From Lachnoanaerobaculum sanguinis (GTDB taxonomy: Bacteria; Bacillota; Clostridia; Lachnospirales; Lachnospiraceae), in NCBI RefSeq assembly GCF_033242365.1, contig NZ_BTHK01000003.1, positions 1-64,000 on the forward strand: a stretch of 64,000 nucleotides of DNA, read 5' to 3'. The translations under genes and the position numbers were made by a program. Position 1 is the stretch's first letter; every line of letters starts with the position of its first letter. The notes below the pieces were generated by a model. It was given only the letters and a program-made list of their open reading frames with translations, ran no database searches and had not been told where the DNA came from. Positions 44,928 to 54,064 of the stretch are shown piece by piece.

Positions 44928-45845
44928 TTAATTAAAAATTTTGTCAGGATACACTCCCTTATCTACTAAGGCTCTTATTGAATTAACAACAATCTCCTTA
45001 TCTTCCTTATATGTTACTCCAAACCACTTGTCATGGCTCTTTAATACTTCCACACTTATTTTGCCGGCTTTGATAGCCTCATCTATTACCGATGGCAATA
45101 AGTACTCATTTTTCAACTCATTTGTCATGCTGCCGAGAAACTTCGGAAAACCTTCTTCCAAAATATCAAGAAATTCAGGTGTAAGTCCCCACATATTCAT
45201 GGAAACGATATCATCAAGATTTACATCTCTTTTATTACCGTTTTCATCAACAGCATTTAAAACCCCGTCTTTTAGCTCAATCTCAAAAGTCTCGGTCACA
45301 TCGGCGAGCTTATTGTTTGCATCGGCCTTACATACTCCTCTTGTAACTCCGCCATTGTCTGAAAGAGTATTCTTAAGTACAAAGCCTGCCATACAAAGAT
45401 CAAGTTTTTTACTGTTTTTGTCCATCTTATTTGCCATATAGTCATATATTACTTTAAAGCCTTCTTTTCCGTAATAATCATCCGCATTTATTACTACAAA
45501 CGGCTCATTTACAATGCCTTTTACAGAAAGCAAAGCCTGTCCGGTTCCCCACGGCTTGCTTCTTTCTTTCGGACATTCAAATCCTTCCGGCAAATCGTTA
45601 AGATCCTGAAAAGCATAATCCACATCTATATATTTCTTTACTCTGTCCCCGATGATTTCTTTAAAATCCTTCTCCAAATCGTGACGGATTATAAATACAA
45701 CTCTATTAAATCCGGCTTCCTTTGCATCATATATGGAATAATCCATAATAATCTCACCGTTTGGTCCCACAGGTGCCAATTGCTTTATGCCTCCGCCAAA
45801 TCTTGAGCCGATGCCGGCCGCCATAACTACTAATGTTGCATTCAT
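44928..45845 (-). CDS. Sugar-phosphate nucleotidyltransferase family protein
   Basis: A 305-residue NTP-transferase: VMAAGIGSRFGGGIKQL is the nucleotide loop, PWGTGQALLSVK and VINADDYYG the metal and sugar sites. The N-terminal loop differs from canonical GalU, so the sugar and nucleotide are not assigned. Between guaB and ppaC. SD is GGGGGAAACAAG. Confidence 0.8.
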   Translation of the reverse strand: MNATLVVMAAGIGSRFGGGIKQLAPVGPNGEIIMDYSIYDAKEAGFNRVVFIIRHDLEKDFKEIIGDRVKKYIDVDYAFQDLNDLPEGFECPKERSKPWGTGQALLSVKGIVNEPFVVINADDYYGKEGFKVIYDYMANKMDKNSKKLDLCMAGFVLKNTLSDNGGVTRGVCKADANNKLADVTETFEIELKDGVLNAVDENGNKRDVNLDDIVSMNMWGLTPEFLDILEEGFPKFLGSMTNELKNEYLLPSVIDEAIKAGKISVEVLKSHDKWFGVTYKEDKEIVVNSIRALVDKGVYPDKIFN

Positions 45846-45870
45846 CTTGTTTCCCCCTTATGTTTATTTT

Positions 45871-47328
45871 TTAGTTATCTTCCGATGAATAGTTCGGTGC
45901 TTCTTTTGTTATATGTATATCATGAGGATGACTCTCTTTTAAGGATGCGGCACTTATTTTTATAAATTCCGAAGTTTCCTGAAGAGTCTTTATATCCTTC
46001 GCCCCACAATATCCCATACCCGATCTGAGTCCTCCAAGCAGCTGGAATACGGTGTCTTCCACCAGTCCCTTATATGCCACTCTTCCTTCTACTCCCTCAG
46101 GTACAAGTTTTTTTGCATCTGTCTGGAAATATCTGTCCTTGCTGCCTTTTTCCATAGCCGCAAGAGAACCCATACCACGGTATACTTTATATTTTCTACC
46201 TTGATACAATTCAAAGTCTCCCGGTGATTCATCACATCCTGCAAAAAGTGAACCCATCATACATACATTTCCGCCTGCTGCCAATGCCTTTGTAATATCA
46301 CCTGAAAATTTGATTCCTCCATCTGCAATTATAGGTATATTATACTCCTTTGCCACAGCATAGCAATTCATTATTGCACTGATTTGCGGTACACCTATAC
46401 CTGCAACAACTCTCGTGGTACATATAGAACCCGGTCCTATGCCGACCTTTACACAGTCCGCTCCCGCTTCAATAAGCGTTTTTGTTGCCGCACCCGTTGC
46501 CACATTTCCGGCTATAACAGGTAGATCCGGATATTTTTCCTTAATTGCCTTTATACAGTCAATTACGTTTTTGGAATGTCCATGTGCTGAATCAAGTACC
46601 ACAACATCCACCTTTGCATTTACAAGGGCTTCACATCTTTCAAGTACATTTCCTGTAATTCCGAGTGCCGCTCCGCAAAGCAGTCTCCCTTGAGAATCCT
46701 TTGCTGAATTAGGATACTTTATCTGCTTTTCTATATCTTTTATTGTAATAAGCCCTTTAAGATTGCCGTCCTTATCCACTATAGGAAGCTTCTCCACACG
46801 GGCATGTGCCAATATCTTCTTGGCCTCATCCAAAGTAGTACCTTCAAGTGCCGTAACCAGATTCTCTCTTGTCATGCACTCGGATATTTTCTTTGTATAA
46901 TCTTCTTCAAATTTCAAATCTCGATTTGTAATAATACCTACAAGCTTTTTCCCTTCCGTTATCGGAACTCCTGAGATTCTATACTTTGCCATCAGCTCAT
47001 TGGCATCTGAAAGTGTATGCTCAGGCGAAAGATAAAAAGGATCCGTAATAACTCCGTTTTCCGATCTCTTTACCTTGTCAACTTCCTGTGCCTGCTCTTC
47101 AATACTCATATTTTTATGAATAATTCCGATTCCGCCCTGTCTGGCCATAGCTATAGCCATTCTATGTTCTGTAACAGTATCCATTCCTGCACTCATCAAA
47201 GGAATATTTAATTTAATATTCTTTGTTAAATATGTAGAAATATCAATTTGATTTCCTATAACTTCTGAATATGCCGGTTGCAATAGTACATCATCAAATG
47301 TGATGCCTTCACCTATGATCCTTGCCAT
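45871..47328 (-). CDS. guaB: Inosine-5'-monophosphate dehydrogenase
   Basis: A 485-residue enzyme making XMP from IMP, the committed step to GMP. TFDDVLLQPAYS at the N-terminus, two CBS motifs (about 95-205), the catalytic-loop GIGPGSICTTRVVAGIG (Cys about 303), DGGIKFSGD and the flap region YRGMGSLAAM are present. The ATG at 47328 follows AAAGGAGAAAAACC. It has its own promoter in the end of purD. Confidence 0.96.
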   Translation of the reverse strand: MARIIGEGITFDDVLLQPAYSEVIGNQIDISTYLTKNIKLNIPLMSAGMDTVTEHRMAIAMARQGGIGIIHKNMSIEEQAQEVDKVKRSENGVITDPFYLSPEHTLSDANELMAKYRISGVPITEGKKLVGIITNRDLKFEEDYTKKISECMTRENLVTALEGTTLDEAKKILAHARVEKLPIVDKDGNLKGLITIKDIEKQIKYPNSAKDSQGRLLCGAALGITGNVLERCEALVNAKVDVVVLDSAHGHSKNVIDCIKAIKEKYPDLPVIAGNVATGAATKTLIEAGADCVKVGIGPGSICTTRVVAGIGVPQISAIMNCYAVAKEYNIPIIADGGIKFSGDITKALAAGGNVCMMGSLFAGCDESPGDFELYQGRKYKVYRGMGSLAAMEKGSKDRYFQTDAKKLVPEGVEGRVAYKGLVEDTVFQLLGGLRSGMGYCGAKDIKTLQETSEFIKISAASLKESHPHDIHITKEAPNYSSEDN

Positions 47329-47355
47329 GGTTTTTCTCCTTTTTTGCCGGATACA

Positions 47356-47380
47356 CATTGAACGTCTCTGCGATTCAATG
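47356..47380. promoter_or_regulatory. Inverted repeat in the guaB leader
   Basis: CATTGAA (47356-47362) and TTCAATG (47374-47380) are perfect arms 11 bases apart, between the guaB promoter and its SD. It could be an operator or a leader hairpin. Confidence 0.4.
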
Positions 47381-47405
47381 CAGTTTCTATTACTTTTTTC
47401 TCATT

Positions 47406-47434
47406 AGTCTAACAAATACAAACTACTGTGTCAA
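47406..47434 (-). promoter_or_regulatory. Promoter of guaB
   Basis: -35 TTGACA (47429-47434), 17-base spacer, -10 TAGACT (47406-47411). The -35 box overlaps the purD stop codon. Confidence 0.75.
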
Positions 47435-48705
47435 TCGTTGTCAAGTATACTTATACCGATATCATTTCTCATATACTTGTTTTCAAAATCCACAAGTTTT
47501 GTTGCTTCATAAGCCTTTTTTCTTGCATCTTTCAGCGTGGCTGCCTTGGCGGTAATTCCAAGGACTCTGCCTCCGTTTGTAACTATATCAGCTCCGTCCC
47601 TTTTTGTACCTGCATGGAAGCAGTATAAATCGTCTCTGTCCTTAAAATTTTCAAATCCGCTTATCTTTTTTCCCTTTTCATATTCAAGCGGATAGCCTTC
47701 ACTTGCCAGTACAACGCAAACTGCGGCATTGTTCTCAAATTTAAGCTCGATTTTATCCAAAGTTCCGTCAATACAGGCTTCAAAAACATCTATGATATCA
47801 TTTTCCATTCTCGGAAGTACTACCTGAGTTTCCGGGTCTCCGAATCTTGCATTGTACTCAAGTACCTTCACCCCTTTATCTGTAAGCATCAGTCCATAGA
47901 AAATTATACCTTTAAACTCTCTGCCCTCGGCTCTCATAGCATCCACAGTTTTTTGATAAATATGTTCCCTACAATACTTATCTATTTCTTCAGTATAAAA
48001 AGGACTTGGACTGAAAGTTCCCATACCTCCGGTATTAAGTCCCTCATCACCGTCCTTGGCTCTTTTATGATCCTGTGCCGAAGTCATAAGTGCATAGTGC
48101 TTTCCGTCAACAAAAGACAGTACGCTGACTTCTCTTCCCTCTAAGAATTCTTCTATAACGATGGTATTTCCGGCATCTCCAAAGGATTTTTTGGTCATCA
48201 GCTCCTCTATTCCCGATATTGCCTCACTCTTATCCTTACAAATCAACACACCCTTTCCAAGTGCCAAACCATCAGCCTTAAGTACTATAGGGTATTTGAC
48301 ATTTTCAAGATACTTCATGGCCTCTTTCGGGTCACTGAAGTTTTCATATCCGGCTGTAGGTATATCATACTTTTTCATAAGGTCTTTTGAGAAAGCCTTT
48401 GAACCTTCAAGTATGGCGGCATTTTTTCTCGGTCCGAATACTCTAAGTCCTTCGGCTTCAAAGCAATCCACTATACCTTTTACAAGCGGATCATCCATTC
48501 CGATAATCGTTAAATCTATTTTTTCTTTCTTTGCAAAGTCTGTCAGAGCTTTAAAATCCATAACCGATATTGCCACATTTGTTGCAATATCTTCCGTACC
48601 TGCATTACCCGGAGTCACATAAATTTCAGGTCTTTTTTTGCTCTCGGATAATTTCTTAACTATGGCATGCTCTCTGCCGCCTCCACCTACTACTAAAATC
48701 TTCAT
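47431..48705 (-). CDS. purD: Phosphoribosylamine--glycine ligase
   Basis: A 424-residue ATP-grasp enzyme of purine synthesis (GAR synthetase). VGGGGREHAI at the N-terminus, KADGLALGKGVLIC, the GREVSVLSFVDG and NTGGMGTFSP segments and NARFGDPETQ are diagnostic. Its ATG overlaps the purN stop (ATGA), showing translational coupling. Confidence 0.96.
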   Translation of the reverse strand: MKILVVGGGGREHAIVKKLSESKKRPEIYVTPGNAGTEDIATNVAISVMDFKALTDFAKKEKIDLTIIGMDDPLVKGIVDCFEAEGLRVFGPRKNAAILEGSKAFSKDLMKKYDIPTAGYENFSDPKEAMKYLENVKYPIVLKADGLALGKGVLICKDKSEAISGIEELMTKKSFGDAGNTIVIEEFLEGREVSVLSFVDGKHYALMTSAQDHKRAKDGDEGLNTGGMGTFSPSPFYTEEIDKYCREHIYQKTVDAMRAEGREFKGIIFYGLMLTDKGVKVLEYNARFGDPETQVVLPRMENDIIDVFEACIDGTLDKIELKFENNAAVCVVLASEGYPLEYEKGKKISGFENFKDRDDLYCFHAGTKRDGADIVTNGGRVLGITAKAATLKDARKKAYEATKLVDFENKYMRNDIGISILDND

Positions 48706-49298
48706 AAGCTCTCTCCATTTGCAATTTTTTCAATAGCCTCAGGTAAAATAATCCATTCAGCCTCTTCCATCACCCTCTTCTGTAATGACTTTGCATCATC
48801 TTTCGGGTGAACATCCACGGCCTTTTGAATTATTATCCTGCCGGTATCTATTCCGGCATCAACAAAATGTACTGTGGCTCCCGTTACCTTAACCCCTCTT
48901 TTTAATGCAGCCTCATGAACTTTCAGTCCATAGTAGCCTTTACCACAAAAACTGGGAATCAAGGAAGGATGAATATTTATTATCTTATTTTGAAAAGCTT
49001 TTACTATATCCTCCGATATATTTACCAAAAAGCCTGCCAGTACTATCAAATCCGGATTAAGCATTTTCAGTTCATCAAGTAATGCCTTATTAAACTCATC
49101 TCTGTTTGAAAAGTTTTTAGGTGAGATACATTTTGCATCTATTCCTGCATTTTTTGCTCTCTCCAAGGCATATGCATCACCGTTATTTGATATAACGGCT
49201 TTTATTCTTACATTTTTTATCCGTTTTTCTTCTATTGCTTTTATAATTGCGGCAAGATTGGTTCCGCCTCCCGAAACCAGACATACAATATCAAACAT
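48702..49298 (-). CDS. purN: Phosphoribosylglycinamide formyltransferase
   Basis: A 198-residue folate-dependent GAR transformylase. VSGGGTNLAAI binds the phosphoribosyl group; the active-site Asn/His/Asp appear in INIHPSLIPSF and the GATVHFVDAGIDTG motif. SD AAAGGAGCAAC. Between purM and purD. Confidence 0.95.
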   Translation of the reverse strand: MFDIVCLVSGGGTNLAAIIKAIEEKRIKNVRIKAVISNNGDAYALERAKNAGIDAKCISPKNFSNRDEFNKALLDELKMLNPDLIVLAGFLVNISEDIVKAFQNKIINIHPSLIPSFCGKGYYGLKVHEAALKRGVKVTGATVHFVDAGIDTGRIIIQKAVDVHPKDDAKSLQKRVMEEAEWIILPEAIEKIANGESL

Positions 49299-49308
49299 AG
49301 TTGCTCCT

Positions 49309-50334
49309 TTATATAAGCTCTATTCCCTTTGTTCCTTTTTCTATATATCCGATTTCATATGCCGACTCTCCTGAAGACTTCAGTGCTTCAAGCGTTTTTG
49401 ATACATCAGACTTATCAACGGCTATCACCATTCCGAGTCCCATATTGAAGGTATTGTACATCATCTCTTCTTTGATATCACCTGTCTTTGCAATAAGTTT
49501 GAATATAGCCGGTATTTCATAGGAGTCTTTTCTTACCACAGCTTTAGTATCTTCAATAAGCATTCTCGGAATGTTTTCATAGAATCCTCCACCTGTAATA
49601 TGTGAGCAGGCTTTTATCTTTATGTTTTTATCTCTTACAGCTTTAAGTGCCTTCACATATATTTTTGTAGGTGCCAAAAGTGCTTCTCCCAAAGTTTTCC
49701 CAAGTTCATCATAATAGGTATCCAAGGCTTCCTTTGTCATATCAAAAACTTTTCTTACCAAAGAAAATCCGTTTGAATGTACACCGCTTGAAGCAATACC
49801 TATCAAAGCATCTCCTGCCTTTAAATCTTTTCCGTCAATAAGATCGCATTTGTCGGCAACACCCACACAAAAGCCTGCCAAATCGTATTCATCTACAGGA
49901 TAAAATCCCGGCATTTCTGCAGTTTCACCACCTATAAGTGCTGCTCCCGACTGTATACATCCGTCCGCCACACCTTTTACAATAGTTGCTATTTTTTCGG
50001 GATCGTTTTTTCCACAGGCTATATAATCAAGGAAAAACAGCGGTTCACCGCCTGCACAGGCCACATCATTCACACACATAGCTACACAGTCAATACCTAT
50101 ACTGTCATGTTTATCCGTTAAAAAAGCCAGTTTAAGCTTTGTTCCCACTCCGTCAGTTCCGGATAAAAGAACAGGCTCTTTCATATTCTTTATCTTACTT
50201 AAAGAAAACGCTCCTGAAAAACCTCCAAGTCCTCCAAGGACTTCCGGTCTCATAGTAGCCTTTACATGCTGCTTCATCAACTCAACCGCCTTATAACCTG
50301 CTTCAATATCCACGCCGGCACTCTTGTAATCCAT
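49309..50334 (-). CDS. purM: Phosphoribosylformylglycinamidine cyclo-ligase
   Basis: A 341-residue AIR synthetase. DYKSAGVDIEAGY, GTDGVGTKLKLA, MCVNDVACAGGEPLFFLDY and ALIGGETAEMPGFY are family signatures. The ATG at 50334 follows TTGGAGGTAAT; an in-frame ATG six codons upstream lacks an SD. Confidence 0.96.
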   Translation of the reverse strand: MDYKSAGVDIEAGYKAVELMKQHVKATMRPEVLGGLGGFSGAFSLSKIKNMKEPVLLSGTDGVGTKLKLAFLTDKHDSIGIDCVAMCVNDVACAGGEPLFFLDYIACGKNDPEKIATIVKGVADGCIQSGAALIGGETAEMPGFYPVDEYDLAGFCVGVADKCDLIDGKDLKAGDALIGIASSGVHSNGFSLVRKVFDMTKEALDTYYDELGKTLGEALLAPTKIYVKALKAVRDKNIKIKACSHITGGGFYENIPRMLIEDTKAVVRKDSYEIPAIFKLIAKTGDIKEEMMYNTFNMGLGMVIAVDKSDVSKTLEALKSSGESAYEIGYIEKGTKGIELI

Positions 50335-50397
50335 ATTACCTCCAATATACAAAACAAAAACAACTATACAAAGAAGAAAGAACTGAAATTATAGGAA

Positions 50398-50907
50398 TCA
50401 GCCTTTCAAAAAAGTATCAACTCCCACATCTTTTAATCTTTTATCCTTGGCTTCCACCTCTTTAGCCATGCTGTCACTGAATTTTTCAAGTTTATCAAAA
50501 AGCTCTTCATTTCTTAAGGCAAGTATCTTCGTCGCAAGTATTCCCGCATTTTTTGCTCCGTTTATCGCTACGGTTGCTACAGGGATTCCTCCCGGCATTT
50601 GAACTATAGAGTATAGTGAATCCACACCGCCAAGATCCGAAGTCTTTATCGGTACTCCTATTACAGGAAGCGGTGTGAGTGCCGCACACATTCCCGGAAG
50701 ATGAGCCGCCTTTCCAGCACCTGCTATTACCGTCTTGATTCCCCTTTTCTTTAAATCTCTTGCCCATGCAAAGAAAATGTCGGGCTCTCTGTGTGCTGAA
50801 ATGATATTATATTCATATTCCACACCCATCTCTTTTAGGAAATCTCCGGCGGCTCTCATAACATTCAAATCCGAATCGCTTCCCATAACTATAGCAACCT
50901 CAACCAT
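50398..50907 (-). CDS. purE: N5-carboxyaminoimidazole ribonucleotide mutase
   Basis: A 169-residue PurE (class I). MGSDSDLNVM, ISAHREPD and GAGKAAHLPGMCAALT hold the active-site Ser, His and nucleotide loop. No purK is next to it. The ATG at 50907 follows GGAGGTAAGT. First gene of purE-purM-purN-purD, 41 bases after a perfect 21-bp inverted repeat. Confidence 0.95.
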   Translation of the reverse strand: MVEVAIVMGSDSDLNVMRAAGDFLKEMGVEYEYNIISAHREPDIFFAWARDLKKRGIKTVIAGAGKAAHLPGMCAALTPLPVIGVPIKTSDLGGVDSLYSIVQMPGGIPVATVAINGAKNAGILATKILALRNEELFDKLEKFSDSMAKEVEAKDKRLKDVGVDTFLKG

Positions 50908-50948
50908 ACTTACCTCCATTGTGAAAAATAATATTATTGTATAACCAA

Positions 50949-50994
50949 CCATAGGCTTTGTTTTACAAAATAATTTGTAAAACAAAGCCTATGG
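50949..50994. repeat. Perfect 21-bp inverted repeat upstream of purE
   Basis: Arms 50949-50969 and 50974-50994 are exact complements (outer part CCATAGGCTTTG), with a 4-base loop ATAA. It begins 6 bases after the aminopeptidase gene. No T-run follows on the minus strand; the sequence after it (TTATACAAT) looks like a -10. It may be a terminator-like processing hairpin or a purine-regulator operator overlapping the purE promoter. Confidence 0.85.
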
Positions 50995-51000
50995 ATTTCT

Positions 51001-53058
51001 TTATTCGTTCAATATTTCACTGCCCTCAAGCACAAATCTGCCGTCTTTGATGATATAAGTATTTGTACCGTCAGGTTCATTTGTATAAATATCCCCAAGC
51101 TCAACCAAAGGGATAGTAATGTCCGTATGACAATTAAAATATGCGCTCTTGATATCTGTCTTTCTCTTTATAGAGCATTCATTATCTCTGGCAATAATAG
51201 CCTTGCCGTCAGGATTGTAAGAAACATTTTCTTCATCATGTGAATAGCATGTATCTCCGAACGCAAAATGAGGTCCCATTTTTTCAGCAATCAAAATAGG
51301 CATTTTTTCAAAAATGTCATACTTCTTTGCAACATTATAAGCCACCACATTTGTACCTATGGCAAACTCTCCCATAGGTAAAGACTTATGTCCCTTTAAG
51401 ATGGAATCTTCAACCATTCTTCTGTTGTCATCTCTTGTCTCAAAGTTCTCACAGATATAATCCTCTATCATACCGTTTTTTACAGTTATGCAAAGATTCT
51501 TTAAATGATATCCTGCCAAAAAAACATCCTTAACAAAAAGTGTACCGTTTGTTCCTTCAAGTACAGGAGATGTAAAAACCTCACCTACCGGGATATTTAC
51601 ATCCGCTCCACAGTTTTCAAAATTTGTCTCCTTGGAAGGATCCTTTAACTCATGCAGCTTTATGGTAAGATCCGTCTTATTATTCTTACCTCCTATTATT
51701 CTTACGGTATCTGCCTTATCAAGGGCATCTATAATCTTTTGCTGCGCTTCTTTATATTTGCCGGCATCCAAAGTATTTATTCTTATAGTATCATCAAATA
51801 TATTTGAATAAACCTCCGGCTCCTTTGCAATACTTGGAAGAGGCCATGCAATAATACAGAATGCGGTACCTGAAGTATCTATATACTCATCCTGTAAAAG
51901 CATCATATCATTTCTGTAATTGTTCATCAGATTATTCTGCTTTTCAACAAATGAATTCGCAGAAGTTTTCTTTACAGGCAAAAATTCAGTGTCACCGAAT
52001 GCATCCATCAATGCAGGTCCACCGTAGAGTGCCATATTTTCCTTTATCTCTTCAAATGTCTGCTTGCTTATCTCATATTTTCTGTCAAGATATGCCTTCT
52101 TTGTAAAGATATTCATATCATACTTGTGGTCGTACTCAAACTGTCTGTTTACACCGCCACTGGAGATACCTCTATTTCTGATATGTGACATATCAGCAAG
52201 TCTGTATGGCTTTCTGTCAAGCACCACCTCAAAGCCCATATCTTCAAAGAGTATAACGGCTTCTTTTACGATTCTCTCAAATCCGATGCGATATATCAAA
52301 GATACAATACTTCTCTTTGATATATCCTTTTGCATTGCAATAAAACCGTCCCTATATCCGTCCACAAAAGTTTTTGCACACAGTCTGACAGTCTCCATAT
52401 CAAGTGAATTAAGGTATTTTGCGGTTTTTATCTCGTTTTCACCGATGTATTCTCCGAATTTAAAAAGATATCTCAGATCTGACAGATCATCATTCATAAT
52501 TATATTATAAAAAAATCTGTTGGAAGTAGTGAAGCTTTCTATTATTTTTTTTCTTGCTGTAATATCAAGATAGTCTGAAGCATACCAATAAATAGCCTCG
52601 GAGACTTCCTTGGCATCTCCTCCCTCAAGGCATATACCGTATACCTGTAAAAACAGTTCCAAAATATTGACAAATCCTTCAAGGTCTCCCTCAAATACTG
52701 TTATAAGTGCAGCCCTCACCTCAAAAGAAAGGCTTAAAAGCGGTGACACAAACTCCTTGTCACAAAGCTTCTCCAATACATCCGGATTGTATACGGATTT
52801 ATCATAGTTTTCCTCTTTTAAATCATAAAAAAGTTCATTTTGAGATATATTAAGTTCTTCAAAGCTTTGCTTTTCAAACTCTCCCGTATCTCTTTTTATT
52901 CTTAAATCATTTACTTGTTCCAAAAAGCTTGAGAGTTTCAAGAAAAATTCACCAAATCTGATATCTTTCTCAGATTTTATCTGAGAAATTCTCTCCATTG
53001 CCAAATTTATTCTCTCTACTATCAGCCTGCTATCCCAAGAATAAATATCATAAACCAT
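51001..53058 (-). CDS. M29-family metallo-aminopeptidase with long N-terminal region
   Basis: A 685-residue protein. The C-terminal part (about 370-685) is an M29 aminopeptidase: metal-ligand segments NIPVGEVFTSP, LPMGEFAIGTN, a GPHFAFGDTCYSHDEE stretch and NCHTDITIPL. The N-terminal 300 residues are helical with no family I recognise. M29 enzymes are normally about 410 residues. The protein is cytosolic (no signal peptide). The ATG is 13 bases from GGAGGAG, a long spacing, and overlaps the previous gene by 37 bases, so the start is not certain. Confidence 0.8.
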   Translation of the reverse strand: MVYDIYSWDSRLIVERINLAMERISQIKSEKDIRFGEFFLKLSSFLEQVNDLRIKRDTGEFEKQSFEELNISQNELFYDLKEENYDKSVYNPDVLEKLCDKEFVSPLLSLSFEVRAALITVFEGDLEGFVNILELFLQVYGICLEGGDAKEVSEAIYWYASDYLDITARKKIIESFTTSNRFFYNIIMNDDLSDLRYLFKFGEYIGENEIKTAKYLNSLDMETVRLCAKTFVDGYRDGFIAMQKDISKRSIVSLIYRIGFERIVKEAVILFEDMGFEVVLDRKPYRLADMSHIRNRGISSGGVNRQFEYDHKYDMNIFTKKAYLDRKYEISKQTFEEIKENMALYGGPALMDAFGDTEFLPVKKTSANSFVEKQNNLMNNYRNDMMLLQDEYIDTSGTAFCIIAWPLPSIAKEPEVYSNIFDDTIRINTLDAGKYKEAQQKIIDALDKADTVRIIGGKNNKTDLTIKLHELKDPSKETNFENCGADVNIPVGEVFTSPVLEGTNGTLFVKDVFLAGYHLKNLCITVKNGMIEDYICENFETRDDNRRMVEDSILKGHKSLPMGEFAIGTNVVAYNVAKKYDIFEKMPILIAEKMGPHFAFGDTCYSHDEENVSYNPDGKAIIARDNECSIKRKTDIKSAYFNCHTDITIPLVELGDIYTNEPDGTNTYIIKDGRFVLEGSEILNE

Positions 53059-53447
53059 AGTAAAAATAAAACTCCTCCAATTATTGTAGTAATCACCGAA
53101 AGTGATTTCCTGGCCGTTCCCTGTTTAAAAGATTTCAGCGAATAATAAAATCCCGCCGCCGCAAACAGAAATGAACAAAGTGCAAAAGCCGATACCTGGG
53201 TACTTGGTGCACCCTGATTTTCTATCACTTTTCTTACTGCAAAAACAAGCAGTACCACGGCAATTATATCCATAAACAATGCAAATTTTGCATCCTTTGC
53301 AAAAGGTCGTCTCATATAGTCGACCATATCTTTTCTACTTGTAGCAAACTTGACCTTGTCCTCTGCCGATAAAAATATGTCGGAGTCCAAAATATTTTCT
53401 TCTCTTCTAAAAGGAATTCCTATTCTCTTTTTTTTAAAAAAACTCAT
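53022..53447 (-). CDS. Small multi-span membrane protein of unknown function
   Basis: A 141-residue protein with a basic N-terminus (FFKKKRIGIPFRREE) and three probable spans (about 56-75, 87-105, 118-138). No family is recognised with confidence. Its ATG overlaps the VanZ-protein stop (ATGA) and its end overlaps the aminopeptidase gene. Confidence 0.7.
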   Translation of the reverse strand: MSFFKKKRIGIPFRREENILDSDIFLSAEDKVKFATSRKDMVDYMRRPFAKDAKFALFMDIIAVVLLVFAVRKVIENQGAPSTQVSAFALCSFLFAAAGFYYSLKSFKQGTARKSLSVITTIIGGVLFLLWFMIFILGIAG

Positions 53448-53896
53448 TCCCGTCTCCATATGATAAGTTTAAACAGAATAAAAATAATATATCCCAGAAA
53501 GACTCCCAATGTATTAAGTATAATATCGTCCACATCAAAGCTTCCTACATTGGTCAAAAGCTGTATAACTTCCACCATAAGTGAAAACAGACAACCCTGA
53601 ATCAAAGTCCTGAAAAATGCATTTTTTCTTCTGCCGATTATCGGTCTGAAAAATCCGAAGGGCATGAAAGCGAGTACATTGCCCCCCAGATTCATCACCG
53701 TTATCATACCAAGTTTATCAAAATTATCAATATATCTTCTTATCTCAAAGAAAGGTGTGGTATTGTAACCATGTGCTTCAAAAGATATTCCTCTTCCAAA
53801 TGCCTCAGCAAAAAAGAGAAAATAGCATAATACCAAAAGATATATTATAAAAAAAATCATCCCTATGAATCTAAACTTAGTTCCAAGTTTATTCAT
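53444..53896 (-). CDS. VanZ-family membrane protein
   Basis: A 150-residue protein with four to five spans. NLGGNVLAFMPFGFF and SLMVEVIQLLTNVGSFDVDDIILNTLGVFLGY are the VanZ signature. VanZ was first known for low-level teicoplanin resistance, but most chromosomal members have no proven role. It follows the 49-residue membrane ORF by one base. Confidence 0.88.
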   Translation of the reverse strand: MNKLGTKFRFIGMIFFIIYLLVLCYFLFFAEAFGRGISFEAHGYNTTPFFEIRRYIDNFDKLGMITVMNLGGNVLAFMPFGFFRPIIGRRKNAFFRTLIQGCLFSLMVEVIQLLTNVGSFDVDDIILNTLGVFLGYIIFILFKLIIWRRE

Positions 53897-53897
53897 A

Positions 53898-54047
53898 TTA
53901 AAACTCTATATGTTTCTTTCCTGCCAGCAGTCTTGCTCCGTTTACAATGGACATAACACCTGTAGCAACACCTACAACTATCATTATCACACCGATAGCA
54001 ATCCCTGCTCCACCACAGAATTTCATAAGTTTATATGTCTTTTCCAT
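53898..54047 (-). CDS. 49-residue membrane protein between pyrE and vanZ
   Basis: A short ORF with a strong SD (GGCGGAGGAAAG). It encodes a Gly/Val/Ile-rich helix (about residues 10-32, with GGAGIAIGVIMIVVGVATGV) and a basic end (GARLLAGKKHIEF). A second glycine-zipper-like pattern lies in the same helix. No family is recognised. It starts 17 bases after the pyrE stop. Confidence 0.7.
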   Translation of the reverse strand: MEKTYKLMKFCGGAGIAIGVIMIVVGVATGVMSIVNGARLLAGKKHIEF

Positions 54048-54064
54048 CTTTCCTCCGCCGGATT

